Of a DNA stretch of 64,000 nucleotides, positions 21,089 to 33,800 are shown one piece after another. The DNA is taken from contig NC_084794.1 of assembly GCF_963169125.1 (NCBI RefSeq), positions 112,382,358-112,446,357 of the forward strand, written 5' to 3'. Position numbers and translations under genes: made by a program. Within the stretch, counting starts at the first letter, position 1. Every line of letters begins with the position of its first letter. The notes beneath the pieces were generated by a model. It saw nothing but the letters and a program-made list of their open reading frames with translations, made no database searches and was not told the DNA's origin. Source of the DNA: Humulus lupulus (lineage: Eukaryota > Streptophyta > Magnoliopsida > Rosales > Cannabaceae).

Positions 21089-23705
21089 TTATGGGGAAGC
21101 AGGAGTTTTGGCTCTTTCCTCCTCCTCTAGGCGAATGGCGCATCGGGTCATTAAAGTGCGTCTCAGGCGCTCAGACAGATAGCTGAAGTCGACCTTTTGA
21201 TTGTGCTTCCAAAACTCGTAGAAGCAAAGGTGGGTGGCTTCCCTGTACTTCTCCAATTTTTTGGCATCAGTCTCTTCGAGCTCCTTAACGCGCCCCTCCA
21301 ACTCCTCCGTCCCCTTTCTGCTCGCGATCAGATCGAGCTCAAGCTGTTTGGATTCTTGGTAGTTGAGTTTGGCACTCACCCTAAATTTTTCTTTCTCTTC
21401 ATTGGATTTATTCAGGGCGGGTCGGCTTTCCAATAGCTCCTCGGTCAGCGTGGCATTCTGCTCGAGCAGTTCATCGTTCTGCTTGGTCAATTATGCATTT
21501 TTCTCAAGCAGTTCACCGTTCTGCTTGGTCAGTTTTTTATTTTTCTCGAGCAGGTCAGCATTCTTCCCCTCAAGCGACTTCATTGCCTCAACGAGCCTGG
21601 TGTCAAAGTATTTGGTCTGGGAGACCATTGCACCCGCTCGGCGCCAGCCAGTAGTCATTGTCAGCAATCCCTGCAACCAGACAAAAGAAATAAGATGATG
21701 GTAGAAATTAAGAGTAGAATGACTCAGCAACGAAAAGCAACTTACACTGACTATCTCGTTTAGTCCTCGGTTTATTATTTGATTGGTTTCCATGGAGATG
21801 GTACTGTTGATGGCCTCTTGGCTGCACTTGTGCTTGGAGAGTTTGTATATTCTATCCCTGGCCGAACTAACCATGGTGCTGGCCAGGGTGCCTTCGGGCT
21901 GAGTACGATGTGGATGGTCGGAAGGTGCTGGAGGAGTAGAGTGCTGGTCGATCGGTGGAGTTGAGGACGGCTGGTCAAGTGGAGAAGGAGGTGGCGTGGT
22001 TTCCTTCGAAGGGGCAGCTGCTAAAGGACCCTCAGTCCGGGCCTTCTTTGAAGCAATTTTGCTGCTTTCTCCGTGATCCCTCTTGCTATCATTCTTCCTG
22101 CTCGAGGAAGTAGCAGCGGCCTTGTAATGCTCGAACATGTCTTCAGAAGACATATATTCATAAAAGGAAACAATACGAACAGTGAGACAATATTTATAGA
22201 TGGAGCTAAAAAGGAAAGCTAGGAAATTATAAGTAAAGTACCCGTGCTACAACTACGGGTCACTACATTACTTACTGAACTACTGCTACCCTCACTTACT
22301 GCTTGGAAGAAATCTGAACCTAAGTGTGGAGTATACTTAAAGTTGTCATCCCCGTCAAATAAATGACAGGGAATTGGCAAGCTATCAAAGAATGAGAAAA
22401 CAGTACCGTTCTCATCTGAGGACTCATCGATGGGAGCAGAGGGTTTGGTGACTTTCTTTTTTCCCTTTCCAAGTGGGGCAGGGGGAGCAGCAACTCGCAG
22501 GGTGCTGGAGGGTTCCCTGATTGTCACTCAAGTCATCCTCCTCCTTTGAGGTTGCTACACATCTGGGTGCTGCTCGGGAATCTCCTCACCGGTGGCACTC
22601 CCCACTGTTGACTCCCTCACATCCTGGTGAGGCGCCAGAAGCCCGACCAGCCTCAGGTTAGCTTCTGTGACCAACTGTTTGAAGCTCTTCTCTACGTCAG
22701 TCATGCTGGCCAAGAGTGCTGATCGAACTTCCATGCCTGGAGTGGGAGCCAGTCGCAGCCACAAACCTAAAATAAACTAAATCTCTAAGGGGAATGTAGG
22801 AAGAATTAAAGGAAAATAAATGACTAGGGGAGCAAAGATATTACCTCCTTGGGTGAAGGCCAGGTTGTTGGTGACCATGTCGGTAGTCAGAAAGTACTCT
22901 AGATGGTACTTCTCCACATTGGATATAAATGTGGTATCACTCAGGAAAATGCGGGTTGTTTCCTGGTGGCAGAAATGGAAGACCCTGTGTTTTCTTGATT
23001 GAGGTTGGATTTTAGGTCGAACAGATAGTTGACCTCGTGTGGCATGGGGACAGGCCACTTCTTATGACTATAAAGGATATAGAGCGTAGAGAGAATTCTA
23101 TACCCATCTGGGGTTATTTGGAAAGGAGCGACCCCAAAATAGTTGGCCACTCCTTGGAAGAAAGGATGGAGAGGCAAGATCGCTCCTGTCTCGATGTGAT
23201 ACCTCGACCAGGCGCTGAAGGCGCCTCCAGGAAGATTCGCCCGTTGGTCTCCGGTGGGTTGGACTAGGGTCACCCCAGGAAGCTCGTACTTCCTGATGTA
23301 TTTGACAATCATCCTAACAGTTACTCAACTAGGAGGGGCAACGTGCCATTCGACATCCGGTCAAATGACGTTTCAGAGTTGGGCTTGAGTTTGGATTTCT
23401 GGGTCGGGGATATTTTCTTCCTGACCACTGGTCAAAGGAATTTCACCCTGAGGAGCAGGCTGATTTGAAGGAGAAGCGGATGGTTTCTTTTTCTGGGCTT
23501 TGGACTTTACTCGACCCATGTTTTGAAGAAGGGCCGATGGAGTGTTTGGGATGACAGGAGAAAAGGGGATCTCTGGGATCAACATCGACGGTTGCTCCTT
23601 GTCCTCGAGCAATTGGGCCAGCAAATCGTCGTTGATAGGCCTCTCACCTCCCCACAGATCTTGCATGAAAATCTGCGAACAGAAAAGGGGGAGATTAGAA
23701 TCTAA
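21089..23705 (-). pseudogene. Antisense ORF region of element 2, putative gypsy-type transposon protein (PF04195-like)
   Basis: On the strand opposite gag-pol, consecutive coding blocks (23666-23373, 23312-22845, 22766-22219, 22153-21089) read as one interrupted gene. The 23312-22941 block contains GAILPLHPFFQGVANYFGV and the ILYSHKKWPVP region, which I associate with the plant 'putative gypsy type transposon' family. The C-terminal blocks are a long Lys/Glu coiled coil. A GT-AG intron fits at 22844-22767 (donor GTAATA, acceptor TTTTAG), and intron-like gaps separate other blocks. A frameshift near 22990 and stops near 23370 and 22555 show decay. Element 3 has a homologous region at 44880-47118. 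Extra antisense ORFs are known in Tat-lineage elements; their function is not. Confidence 0.7.
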
Positions 23706-24542
23706 GGCCTAAAACCTTGTGTTTAAAAGTTGGAATAACGCTGCTCATGTATAAAAGGTAAGCTTTTATACGACCAACAACATTTTGATAAAAAACACTA
23801 TATTTCAAGCGAACAGTTTGGAAAATGGATTAAAAAAGCATAAGTGAAAGGTTTTTCAAGAAAAACTTTTCGACTCTGAAAGGGCGGGAAAAACCCAGTT
23901 TTTCAACTAGCTTAAAAATTGATTTTTTACTTCGATTTTACGCCCTAAATCTACAATCTCAACTACCAAACTGACTCTTAACTCCTATAAAACATTATTT
24001 CACTACCCTCTAAAAAATAGATCAGTATAATCGTCTACCCTGAAGTAATTTCTCAAAAACAGCCGAAAGTGCTCAGAAACTCAGAATACAAAACGAAGAT
24101 GGAACATGTATTGCATGGCATCTCAAACGACTAAAAGGTTCGGAAAACTTACTTGGATGAAAGTTAGAGTACAAACACAAACGTTTTGAACGTCTGAGCG
24201 AAAGTTCCTTAGATCAGCGATGAAAGCTTCTGGGTTGTTTGGCTCTGTTCTTCAGAGTTCTTGAAGAAGAGAAGATAAGTGAAAAGTAAAAAGTAAAAAA
24301 TGATCTTGGGGGGATTATTTATATTGATCGCGGCACTGTAAAAGAGGTAATCATGGAATTACTTTTTTCAAAGCATGGGGAAACACAATAGTCGTCAGAC
24401 AAATTTTTGGGAAACCGAAAAGACTTGATTGGACATGATTAGTTACCTTTTTCGAGAAGGCATGGGCAGCTCTGACAGATTTGGTGGGGTATGTGAAGGG
24501 TCTGTTTCCTAAGTTTACTTTATGCTGGTCGCAGTAAAATAA
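23706..24542 (+). other. Non-coding region before element 2 PPT
   Basis: AT-rich spacer with no gene. In antisense direction it would hold the promoter of the antisense ORF; a minus-strand TATAAATAA (plus TTATTTATA, 24315-24323) lies near its right end and could serve that role. Confidence 0.45.
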
Positions 24543-24555
24543 ACTTGGGGGCAAA
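24543..24555 (+). promoter_or_regulatory. Element 2 polypurine tract
   Basis: ACTTGGGGGCAAA directly precedes the LTR start TGTTTACCC. It matches the PPT of element 1 apart from one G. Confidence 0.85.
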
Positions 24556-25092
24556 TGTTTACCCAAAAAAATGGTTGCTGATGATGTGGCAAGAATTTCT
24601 CACACGTGGTTGACACGTGGCAGAGTTGAAATGAAGATGTGTTGTTCGCTTATCGACCAACTCCTTGTTGCTTCGTCAAACCTCACGATTAGATGCCACC
24701 AGACTGGTCGTATTCTTCGGTTTATTTCCTTATAAGATTATAATTTTATAATAACTACATTGATTATTTCTTCTTTATTGCCTTGATATGCAGATATAAG
24801 GATAATTAAGGCCCATTTGCCCATGTAACCCCCCTTGAGCCTATAAATATGCATGAGAGGGCTCAAGGAAGAGACTTTTGAACCTTTTTTCTGAATACTA
24901 AGAGAAAGGGTGGATAGTGCGATTATCCTCAAAACAATTGTAATTCTCCTAAGGCTTGTGAAACTCAAGAACCCTAGTTCTTTGAGGCCGAACTACTATA
25001 AATCATCTGTGCCATCTCTTTACCATTTGATTCCATTCTTGATTATCATCTTATTTCTGATTCCGTGTCGTTGGCCAGATCGATGATCAACA
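24556..25092 (+). repeat. Element 2, 3' LTR (537 bp)
   Basis: It aligns with 11138-11752 but has two internal deletions. About 25 substitutions by eye, mostly C/T or G/A. The TATA box CTATAAATAT is at 24841. Confidence 0.9.
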
Positions 25093-27880
25093 ATAATATT
25101 ATTTATTTATATTGAAATTTATATGACAGTGATATAAATTTAATAAATATAATTGAAAAATTCTATATGTAAAACTAAGTAAACAACGTGAAATGATGAT
25201 ATATTTATATAAAGGAGAGTCTCAAGGTAATGTGACACTCTAAAATATCTCCAAACCACTTTATCTATCTTCTTATTTTTTTCTCATTTTTTTATTCTAC
25301 AAATTAATTTTTAAAATATTCCAAAATTGCTTTTATTTTTAATTCATTTTTTCATAACGAAATTATTATGATATTTCCTATTATATAGTTTAAAGATATT
25401 TTATATATATAGTTTAAAGATTAATTAATTTATTTTATTTTAAATTCACAAATTTTATGTTTTCTTCCATCCGTATAATCATGATAATTTCTATATATAA
25501 TTTAAAGATATTTTTCTATATATAGTTTAAAGATTAATTAATTAATTTATTTTATTTTATTTTATTTTAAATTTATATAAAGGAGAGTCCTAAAAAAGTG
25601 ATGTAATACTCTACAATCTCTCCAAACCATCTATATATCTATATATTTATATAAACGAGAGGATCACGGAGATAATGTAACACTCTAAAATTATTTCAAA
25701 GTATCTTTTCTATTTTCTAATTTTTTTTATTCTTCTTTTAAAAATTTACAATAAAAAATTTAAATATATGTCTAATTCATATCTATCTATCTATCTATAT
25801 ATTTATATAGATGAGAGGATCATGAAAATGATGTGGTACTCTAAAGTTGTTCAAAAACATTCTTTCTTTCTTTTTTCACTTTTTTTTTATTCTTCTTTTA
25901 AAAATTTATGATTAAAAAAATAAAAATATCTATCAAATTCATATATAATTTGAATTAAATTAATTCATTAATTGAAATGAGAGATATTTAAATTCTAAAT
26001 ATATATAGTTATGAAAACTTATTTTTATTTTTTATAATAATAATAATAAAAAATTAATTAATTATTTTAAATAAGAGATATATAAATTCTAATTATCTAT
26101 TTTAAATTCTATATATATATCTATATATAATTACGATCTTCCTATATAATTTGAATTTCAATTTGGCCAAAATTATTTTATTCCAAATTCATTCAATATA
26201 TTTGAGTTCATGTCTTTCATGCCTTCTATGATCTTATTTTTTCTTAACTTTTTTCATTTACTTAATTTCTTTTGATCATTATTATTCTCTTTCTTTATTT
26301 GTTCACTTGTTCGTTGTAGTTTCAATTTATCTAACTAATATCTTTGTTGATATTAACTAAGTATTTGTAAGAATAAACTCTTGAAGATATCAATCAAGGG
26401 CTTGGATGAACAACTTAGGATTGGGATGTTGGTTCCTTATACAAAAATCAATCTTGAGCCGTTTTAATGGCATGGAGGTAGTATAGTAGGAATGTCAAAT
26501 CTAAAATTACTACTTTTTTTTTCTTTTCAAGTGGTCATCTTACACAATCTTGACTACTTTTTGTTGACTTTGGGAACATTCATGCATCATTTGTAAATAA
26601 ATGATCATATGAGATTAATATATTTTTTTCTCATTTTTTCGGCAAATGGGTCAAGTATCGTAACATTTTTAATATACACTTCTAACAAATTGGTAATTGT
26701 GTCTGGTGAGAATTATGCATGTACATTGATATATGATCAAATTTCAATTTATGTCTTTTATAAATTTGTAGCAGTATTTTACTAAAAATTGTTAGTAGTT
26801 GTTTTTTCTCCTTCGTTTTTCATTTAACTCTTTCATATATGTTTTCTTTGGATAATACAATACATATGTGTTTGTTAAAATCTTTCGAAAGCACTCTATC
26901 TTTTTCTAATTTATACCTATTTAATTAATTTTCTAATAATTATATAGCCTAAAAAATAATTGAATAATTAATTAGTAATAAAAATAAAAATGGTAAGTAT
27001 CATATATATATAATTAATAGCTTTAAAATTTACAATAAGCATTTTACATATTGTCACTTTTAATTCATGTATCCATTTTTGCGAATGAATTATTTTCATG
27101 CAATTTAATTATGATACAATTTACTTATATATCTATTTTTCTTATTTTAAAAAAAAAATAAAGGATCCCAAAACAAGCAATGGACCAAAATACATGTGGT
27201 TAAAATAATCTATCTATATATTCATATTTTTAATATTTTGACAAAACACAAGGTCCACAAGTTAATTTTAATAATAAAGGATCCAAATAGGTAATTGGCT
27301 AAAATACAAGGGTCAAAATGGTGTGAACTCTTATCGAAAACATAAATTTTATAAATAATTTTTAACATTTTGAATAAATACATGGTCCTAAGGTTAATTT
27401 TTAAAAATAATGAATTAAAACGGGTGATTGGCCAAATAGTGTTCAAATAACTGGCCTATCTATTTCCTATTCTTAACCTTTTGACAAAACTTGAGGTTCA
27501 TAAGTTAATTTTTAGAAATAAAGAGTCCCAACGGATAATCAGTTAAAATACAAGGTTCAAAATGGTGTGAACATTTACAGAAAACATAAATTATATACTT
27601 CCTTTTTATAAAGAATTTTTAAACTTTTGAATAAATACATGTTCCAAAGGTTAATTTCTAAAATTAAAGGGTTAAAATGTGTAATCGGTCAAAATACAGT
27701 ACTCAAATAATCAATCTATCAATTCCTATTTTTAATATTTTTACAAAACACAAAGTCTAAAAGTTAATTGTCCAAATGGGTAATCGGCCAAAATAACCCT
27801 TACACAAAATATAATTTTTCTTATACATAATTTTACTTTTTATATAAAAAAAACCACGCAAAGCATATAAAATAATAATA
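25093..27880. repeat. AT-rich Helitron-like repeat cluster
   Basis: At least four starts of the family seen at 900 and 1605 are clustered here: TATAAAGGAGAGTC near 25208 and 25568, TATAAACGAGAGGATC near 25650, and TATAGATGAGAGGATC near 25803. Each is followed by a diverged GTGACACTCTAAAAT-like word. At 27160-27830 are diverged direct repeats (about 150-180 bp) with ACAAAACACAAGGTCCA and AATGGTGTGAAC words, like those at 9600-10150. The right end has CCACGCAAAGCATA, a degenerate version of a Helitron 3' hairpin; no clear CTAG follows. No gene is supported; 26200-26900 shows nothing specific. Confidence 0.5.
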
Positions 27881-28037
27881 TTAAATAAAAGCACACGTAC
27901 AACAAACAGTTTGAATTTTATTTTTCGGTACTTTAATTATTCAGAATTTCTCGAAAACTTGCAGGAGGCTCGCTATATAATGGATACTGTTATGGGAAAA
28001 AAAATTACGGTCAAGACGCCCTTACGTCTCCATAAAA
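27881..28037. other. Flank of Athila 3' LTR, no gene seen
   Basis: Short AT-rich sequence without a supported feature. A 62-aa ORF spans it and the LTR border and is not credible as a gene. Confidence 0.35.
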
Positions 28038-29313
28038 TGAGCATTGGTACACAATTTTTTTTACTGCAACTACTCAATGTTGTTATAGCAAAATTTTAAT
28101 ATTTAAAAGATTGTCGAACCCACAGGGATTGATTATTAAATTTTACTAAGTACAACACTTTTTAGTCTCTTGTTTTAATTAGATGAAACAAAATTTAGAA
28201 GGCTTTAAGAGCAAAAGAATAATAAATAACATAAACGTAAACAAGATGATTAGATGATTTCAATGAGAGAATACAAAACTAGAGCATTGATTTCCCTATT
28301 CCAAACCATGAACATTAGTTTATCAATTATCCTAATTTATCCCTAATTTGTAGTTTCAAGAATCCTAATGTAATCCTTTCTCAAGTGATGATAGAATTAA
28401 CTTAATCAATTAATAAGATATCTCTATTCAATATTAATCAATCAAGTAGGAATAAAGCACTCTGATTCTCTTAAATGAAACTCATAGAATTAGTGGAAAA
28501 TCTCAATCTCAATACTAATTACCTCTCTCAAGTGTAAAACCTAAAATCTCAATACTATTTAATGATGATCAAGCATTAACAAGATAGAAATACTCACAAA
28601 ATTGCACAAACAATTCACAAGAATAAATACGGGGATAAACTAAAACTTGAATTCATAATCATAAATAGTTCCATCAACACTCTAGAAAAGAGTGTTTAGT
28701 TCATAATCACAAACATAATAGCAATAATCATATTCATAATTAATTCACTAAATAAGAGAATAAAGGAAGAAAGAACTCTAATGATGATCGGTGATCACTT
28801 GGAATCTCGTTCTCTCCTCCTCTTCAATGTGTTTCTCTGACGTAAAACGTCATCTCTCGTTCTCTCTAGTCCCCAAAACCAAAGCTATCAGATTGTATTC
28901 ATAGGCCCATAAAAATCACGTTTTAAAAATAGGTTAATTAAAATCGACAAATGTACGACGCTATGGCGCCTAGCAAGCGGCGCAATTGTGCCTGACTTAT
29001 TTTCCCGAAGTCTTGTTGTTTATGCATGAAATATTTTTTCTCCATGAACGACGTTATTGCGCTTCATATGCGGTGCTATTGCGCCTGAAATAACATTTCT
29101 TGATTTTGTGTGGTTCTTTACCCAGTCGCTTCCCGGTTTCAGCACTTTACTCAATTATGTACAGTGGACTCCAAATTCACTCTAATATCATCAATTTAAG
29201 CTCAACACTGCACACTACAGAGAACACATCAAATTTATACAAAAATATTAAGAAAAGCACAATAATTAATATTATTAATGATCATGAATGAATGTACAAA
29301 TGTGCACTCATCA
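28038..29313 (-). repeat. Athila 3' LTR (about 1276 bp)
   Basis: On the minus strand it begins TGATGAGTGCACATTTGT after the PPT-like AAGTTTGGGGTG (29314-29325) and ends near 28038 with CCAATGCTCA. The phrase ATCCCTGTGGGTTCGACA (minus, near 28120) is characteristic of Athila LTR ends. It contains GCGCTATGGCGCC-like motifs at 28950-29100. The left boundary is placed on TG...CA logic; no target duplication was found. Confidence 0.65.
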
Positions 29314-29446
29314 CACCCCAAACTTGAACTATTGCGTGTCCTCAAGCAATGACAAAAGAAAACATAAAACTAAAAAACTTAAATTATTGGAATGACCAAA
29401 TAAAAAATCATAGACCAGGGCGTGAGGTTTCTCTCTATGCTGCTCC

Positions 29447-30884
29447 ATGGCGAGACGTAAGAGGGTACACCAGAAGCCAGTTTCAATCGACAAGGGCAAT
29501 GTGGACAAGGATTGCGATGAGGGTATACATGTGGGCATGGGTGGTGAATCGGTTGTAGTTGAAGATGCTGATCTTCCAGCTGAGATGGAGGATGTTTTCA
29601 AGGACTCGATGGCAGAATTTCCAGAGATTGGAGGGTCGGTGAAAGGTAATTTGATTAGGGATAGGGTGGATTCGACCCAGACTGGTTTGAGATGGAGTGA
29701 GCAAGAAGAAGATCTAAATGATTGTGCTAATCAAGCTAAGGATAAGTGGGCATCATTCAAAGATCTATTGCCGAACCAAGGGGGTGCTCGTTTACAATTT
29801 GAGGAGCCGTTAGTTCAGGACGGTCATCGGATAGCTCAGGTGGATTTGGAAGAAATTGAGGTTGAAACTTCTCATTGGCAGTCTGCTGTAGTGTGTACGG
29901 TGTTGGGTGCTAACCCCCCGTTCACTGTTTTTGAGGGTTTCATCAAGAGAATGTGGGGAAAACTGGGTATTGAGCGGATAGCGAGACTAAATGATGGCCA
30001 TACATTGGTCAAATTCAGGGACGAATCGACTAGAGATATGGTGTTAGAAAATGGAGTTTTGCACTTTGACAGAAAACCAGTCATTGTTAGGCCTTGGACA
30101 GCTGAATTAGATCATTTGCGAATGGTTAAATCGGTCCCAATTTGGGTGAGGTTGCCCGGTTTGGGGCTACAGTATTGGGGTACCAAATGCCTTAGTGCTT
30201 TAGTTAGTACTCTTGGCAAACCTATCATGGTGGATAAGGTTACAATGGAAAGGTCTATGATGCAATTTGCTCGAGTTTTAGTTGATATTGACATAGCTGA
30301 TGAGGTCCCGAAATCCATTCAGTTTTTGAATGAAAGAGGTCAATTAATGGAACAATTTGTTGAGTTTGAGTGGCTGCCCACCCAATGTAAGCTATGCAAG
30401 GTGTTTGGTCATACTGAATCTTTATGTAATAAGAAAAAAAAATGTAGTTTGGAGACCAAAAGATCAGTTAGTTAATGGAACCAAATTGGATAAATCGGTG
30501 GAGGAGACTATAAGGAGCAATTCTGAGGTGCACAAAGAGGCTATTTCTTCGGTGCCAGGTACTGGAGAGGGGGACAAGTCTACTTTGCTTGACAAGGCTC
30601 TGAAGGGTACACAAGTTCAGACAAATACAGAGATGGGTGCAGATAAGTTGAACCAAGCTTCCAAAGGAAACCTGGTGGCTGTTGATAATGGTTCCGCTAG
30701 TATGGTAGAACCAGATGGAGATTGGATTACTCCTAGGAAAGTTGGGGGGAAGAAATCGCTGGCTTATAAGGCTCAGAACAGGGTAAAAAATACTTATAAT
30801 GTCTTACTTGATAAGAGTGGGGAGGATGCGAATTTGGCTTTGCCTGCAAATAAAAAATCTTATGGTAGAGTTCCAAATTCTTAG
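29447..30884 (+). pseudogene. LINE ORF1 (RNA-binding protein), one frameshift
   Basis: The ATG at 29447 opens MARRKRVHQKPV. The central DUF4283-type domain spans about residues 140-280 (VLGANPPFTVFEGFIKRMWG, VKFRDESTRDMVL, FDRKPVIVRPW). A CCHC-like knuckle CKLCKVFGHTESLC follows near 30390. At 30431-30440 a run of As shifts the frame, so the open frame stops at 30475. The C-terminal Lys/Ser-rich tail continues in the frame of 30441-30884, as comparison with the second LINE (60479-61846) confirms. The stop at 30884 overlaps the ORF2 start by 23 nt. It would coat LINE RNA. Confidence 0.85.
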
Positions 30885-33800
30885 CTGGAATGTTCGAGGT
30901 TTGAATAAGAGGGAAAAACAGAGATCCCTTAGTGTTTTTTGTCGTATCAATAAGATTGGTTTGGGTGCTTTTCTTGAAACCAAGTTAAGAGGTGAGAAAG
31001 TGGAGAATATGATGAGTAGATTTTTTGATGGGTGGAATTATTTTAAAGGTTCTCTTTGTGAGGGTAGAATTTTGCTGGTTTGGAAGAGTAGTCTGCTTTT
31101 GGTTGATGTTATTCATGAGACTGATCAACTTGTTCATACTATTATCAAGGAGCATCAGTCTAAGAGGATGTACTGTGTGACTTTTGCTTATGGGCGTAAC
31201 TTGGTCCAGGAAAGAACTCAGATGTGGCTTGATTTATCTTGTCTTAGGTTCCCTGTTGCTCCTTGGTTGTTGGCTGGAGATTTCAACACTGTGTTTGAGT
31301 TTGAAGACAGAAAAGGGGGTCGGCCAGTTACTTCTGCGGAGTTGGTTGATGCTCAGAGATGGCGTGGTCAAGGATTAGCTGATGAGCTGGGTTCAATTGG
31401 TTCTCATTATACTTGGACTAATAACCAAACAGCTGATGCTAGGATCTATTCCAAAATAGATCGGGTCTTTAAAAATGAGGAGTGGCTTGACCTCTTTCCT
31501 GCTTCAGTGGCTATCAAACAGTGGGACTTGCTCTCAGACCACTGTTATTGCATTATTAAGTTGTTTTAGGAGGTTATCACTGGGTTCAAACCTTTTAGAT
31601 TTTATAACATGTGGGTGGAGCATAATAATTTTAAGTCTACTGTTATGCAAAATTGGCAAAAACCAGTAGCTGTTGGTGGTTTTACTGGTGTGTTATTGAA
31701 ACTTCAGAGGCTTAGCCATGTCTTAAGGAGATTTAATAAGTCTGATTTTGGTGATGTAGAGAGCAAATTCCAGATGGCTAAAATTTTGTATAACCAGGCC
31801 CAAAGTAACCTTCAGCAGGATCCTTTGTCTTCTGTGTTTCAGGCTGAGGAAAAGCTGGCGCTTGAGGTGTTGGTTCAGAGTTCCAGATTTTATGATAGTT
31901 TTTTGAGGCAAAAAAGTAAAGTTAATTGGCTCAAATTTGGGGATGATAATACAGCGTATTTCCATGCTTGTTTGAAGCAGAGGAAGGAAATAAATAGGAT
32001 TGCCTCTTATGTTTCTGACAATGGTCAGCTTGTTGAGAAGTATGAGGAGGTGGTGGATCATTTCTTACATCATTTTAGAAATGTTTTGGGCAGTCAAAGT
32101 AAGGCTTCGGGATCTATTCACATGGAGTGTTTTGTTCATGGTAATATCCTTTCTTTAGAGCATCAGCTGGCTTTAGTTAAACCGTTTACTAAGAAGGATG
32201 TTAGAAATGCTATGTTTAGCATTGGATCTTTAAAGAGTCTGGGTCCGGATGGTTATGGGTCGGGTTTCTTTAAAGCTATGTGGAATGAGATTGGTGATGA
32301 AGTTTCAGAGGCTGTTTTGGGTTTCTTTCAGCAAGGCATTCTTCCTAAAAATCTTAATAATGCTATGTTGACTTTGATTCCAAAAATTGCTAATCCGACG
32401 AAGGCTGTGGAGTATAGGCCCATCGCTTGCTGCAATACTTTGTATAAGTGTATTTCTAAGATGATGTGTGAGAGACTTAAAAGGGTACTTCCTTTTCTTA
32501 TTCATCAGAATCAAGGGGCGTTTATTAAGGATCGGCTTTTAGCGCATAACATTCTGATTTTTCAGGATATCCTTAAGGGTTATAAAAGAAAACATATTTC
32601 CCCTCGATGTGTGATGAAGGTCGATCTCAGCAAGGCTTATGATTCCATTGATTGGCATTGTTTGGAGACGATTCTTACTGGTTTTTGTTTCCCGAAGCAA
32701 TTTATTAACTGGATTTTTGTGTGTTTAAGAGATGCTTCTTATTCTATTTTGCTTAATGGTAGAGTTCAGGGCTGTTTTACGGGTAGAAGGGGGCTGAAGC
32801 AAGGAGATCCAATCCCTCCGTTATTATTTGTTCTAGTTATGGAATTCTTCACCAGGATGCTTATCCGAGCCACTCAAAACAGGGAGTTTAAGTTTCACCC
32901 TCGGTGTAGGAGCTTGAATTTGGTGAGCCTTTGCTTCGCAGACGATCTTGTGATCTTTTGCAAAGGCCAGAGCGCTTCTGTTCAGATTATAAAGAAGTGT
33001 TTTACTGAGTTCAGTGAGATTTCTGGTTTGACAGCTAATTTGGACAAATGCAGAGTTTACTTTGGGGGTTTAACAGAGGTAGAGACCAGGGATATTTTAA
33101 GAGATTTGCACTTTGCTGAAGGTGATTTCCCCTTAAAGTATCTTGGTGTTCCGCTGAGACCTACAAAGTGGAGGGCGGGGGATTGTGCTACTATTATTCA
33201 AAAAATTCAGCTGAAACTTTTCCATTGGTCTAATCGGCATCTTTCATATGCTGGACGAGCTCAGCTCATTCAATCTGTTCTGTTGGGAATTAGATCTTTT
33301 TGGATGAGTATTTTTCTCCTCCCTAAGAGTGTAATTAGTGAGATTGATAGCCTGTGTAGGAGATTTCTGTGGGGGACCAGCAAAGGGAATGAAAACAGAA
33401 GTAGAATTCACCTCACAGCTTGGAACCAAGTTTGCTTGCCTAAGTGTTTGGGGGGTATCGGGTTCAAGGAAGGGGCCACCTGGAATATGGTTCTTCTTGC
33501 TAAGTATATTTGGGCTGTGTCTACTAAACAAGATCTTCTTTGGGTTAAATGGATTGATTCTGTTTATCTTAAAGGACAATCTTTTTGGGAGTACAATATA
33601 CAATCTGACATGAGCTGGTATTGGCGTAAGCTAATCAAGTTGAGGGCTTTACTTAGCAAGGAGATGTTAGATAAGGCTATAGTTAACAGCAATTTTAAAA
33701 CCAGTAAGATGTACTTTCAGCTGATGAACAGAGATAAGGTGCCTTCGGCTGCTGTTATTTGGTGTAGCTTGTCCTTGCCTAAACACAGGTTTATTCTTTG

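Larger units (their letters stand above)
11138..25092 (+). mobile_element. Element 2: complete but decayed Tat-lineage Ty3/gypsy element
   Basis: LTRs lie at 11138-11752 and 24556-25092, beginning TGTTTACCC and ending TCAACA. The perfect 5-bp target duplication is ATAAT (11133-11137 and 25093-25097). Order is Gag, protease, RT, RNase H, a second (archaeal-type) RNase H, integrase, then an antisense ORF region, and PPT. The extra RNase H and the antisense ORF mark the Tat/Retand group. It spans 13,955 bp, of which 2361 bp is a nested solo LTR (16287-18647). LTR divergence is roughly 5% by eye, mostly transitions. The coding frame is riddled with stops but shows few frameshifts. Confidence 0.9.

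Noticed and set aside
27911..28099. 62-aa ORF at the Athila LTR border
   Set aside because: Spans the LTR junction, short, no family.
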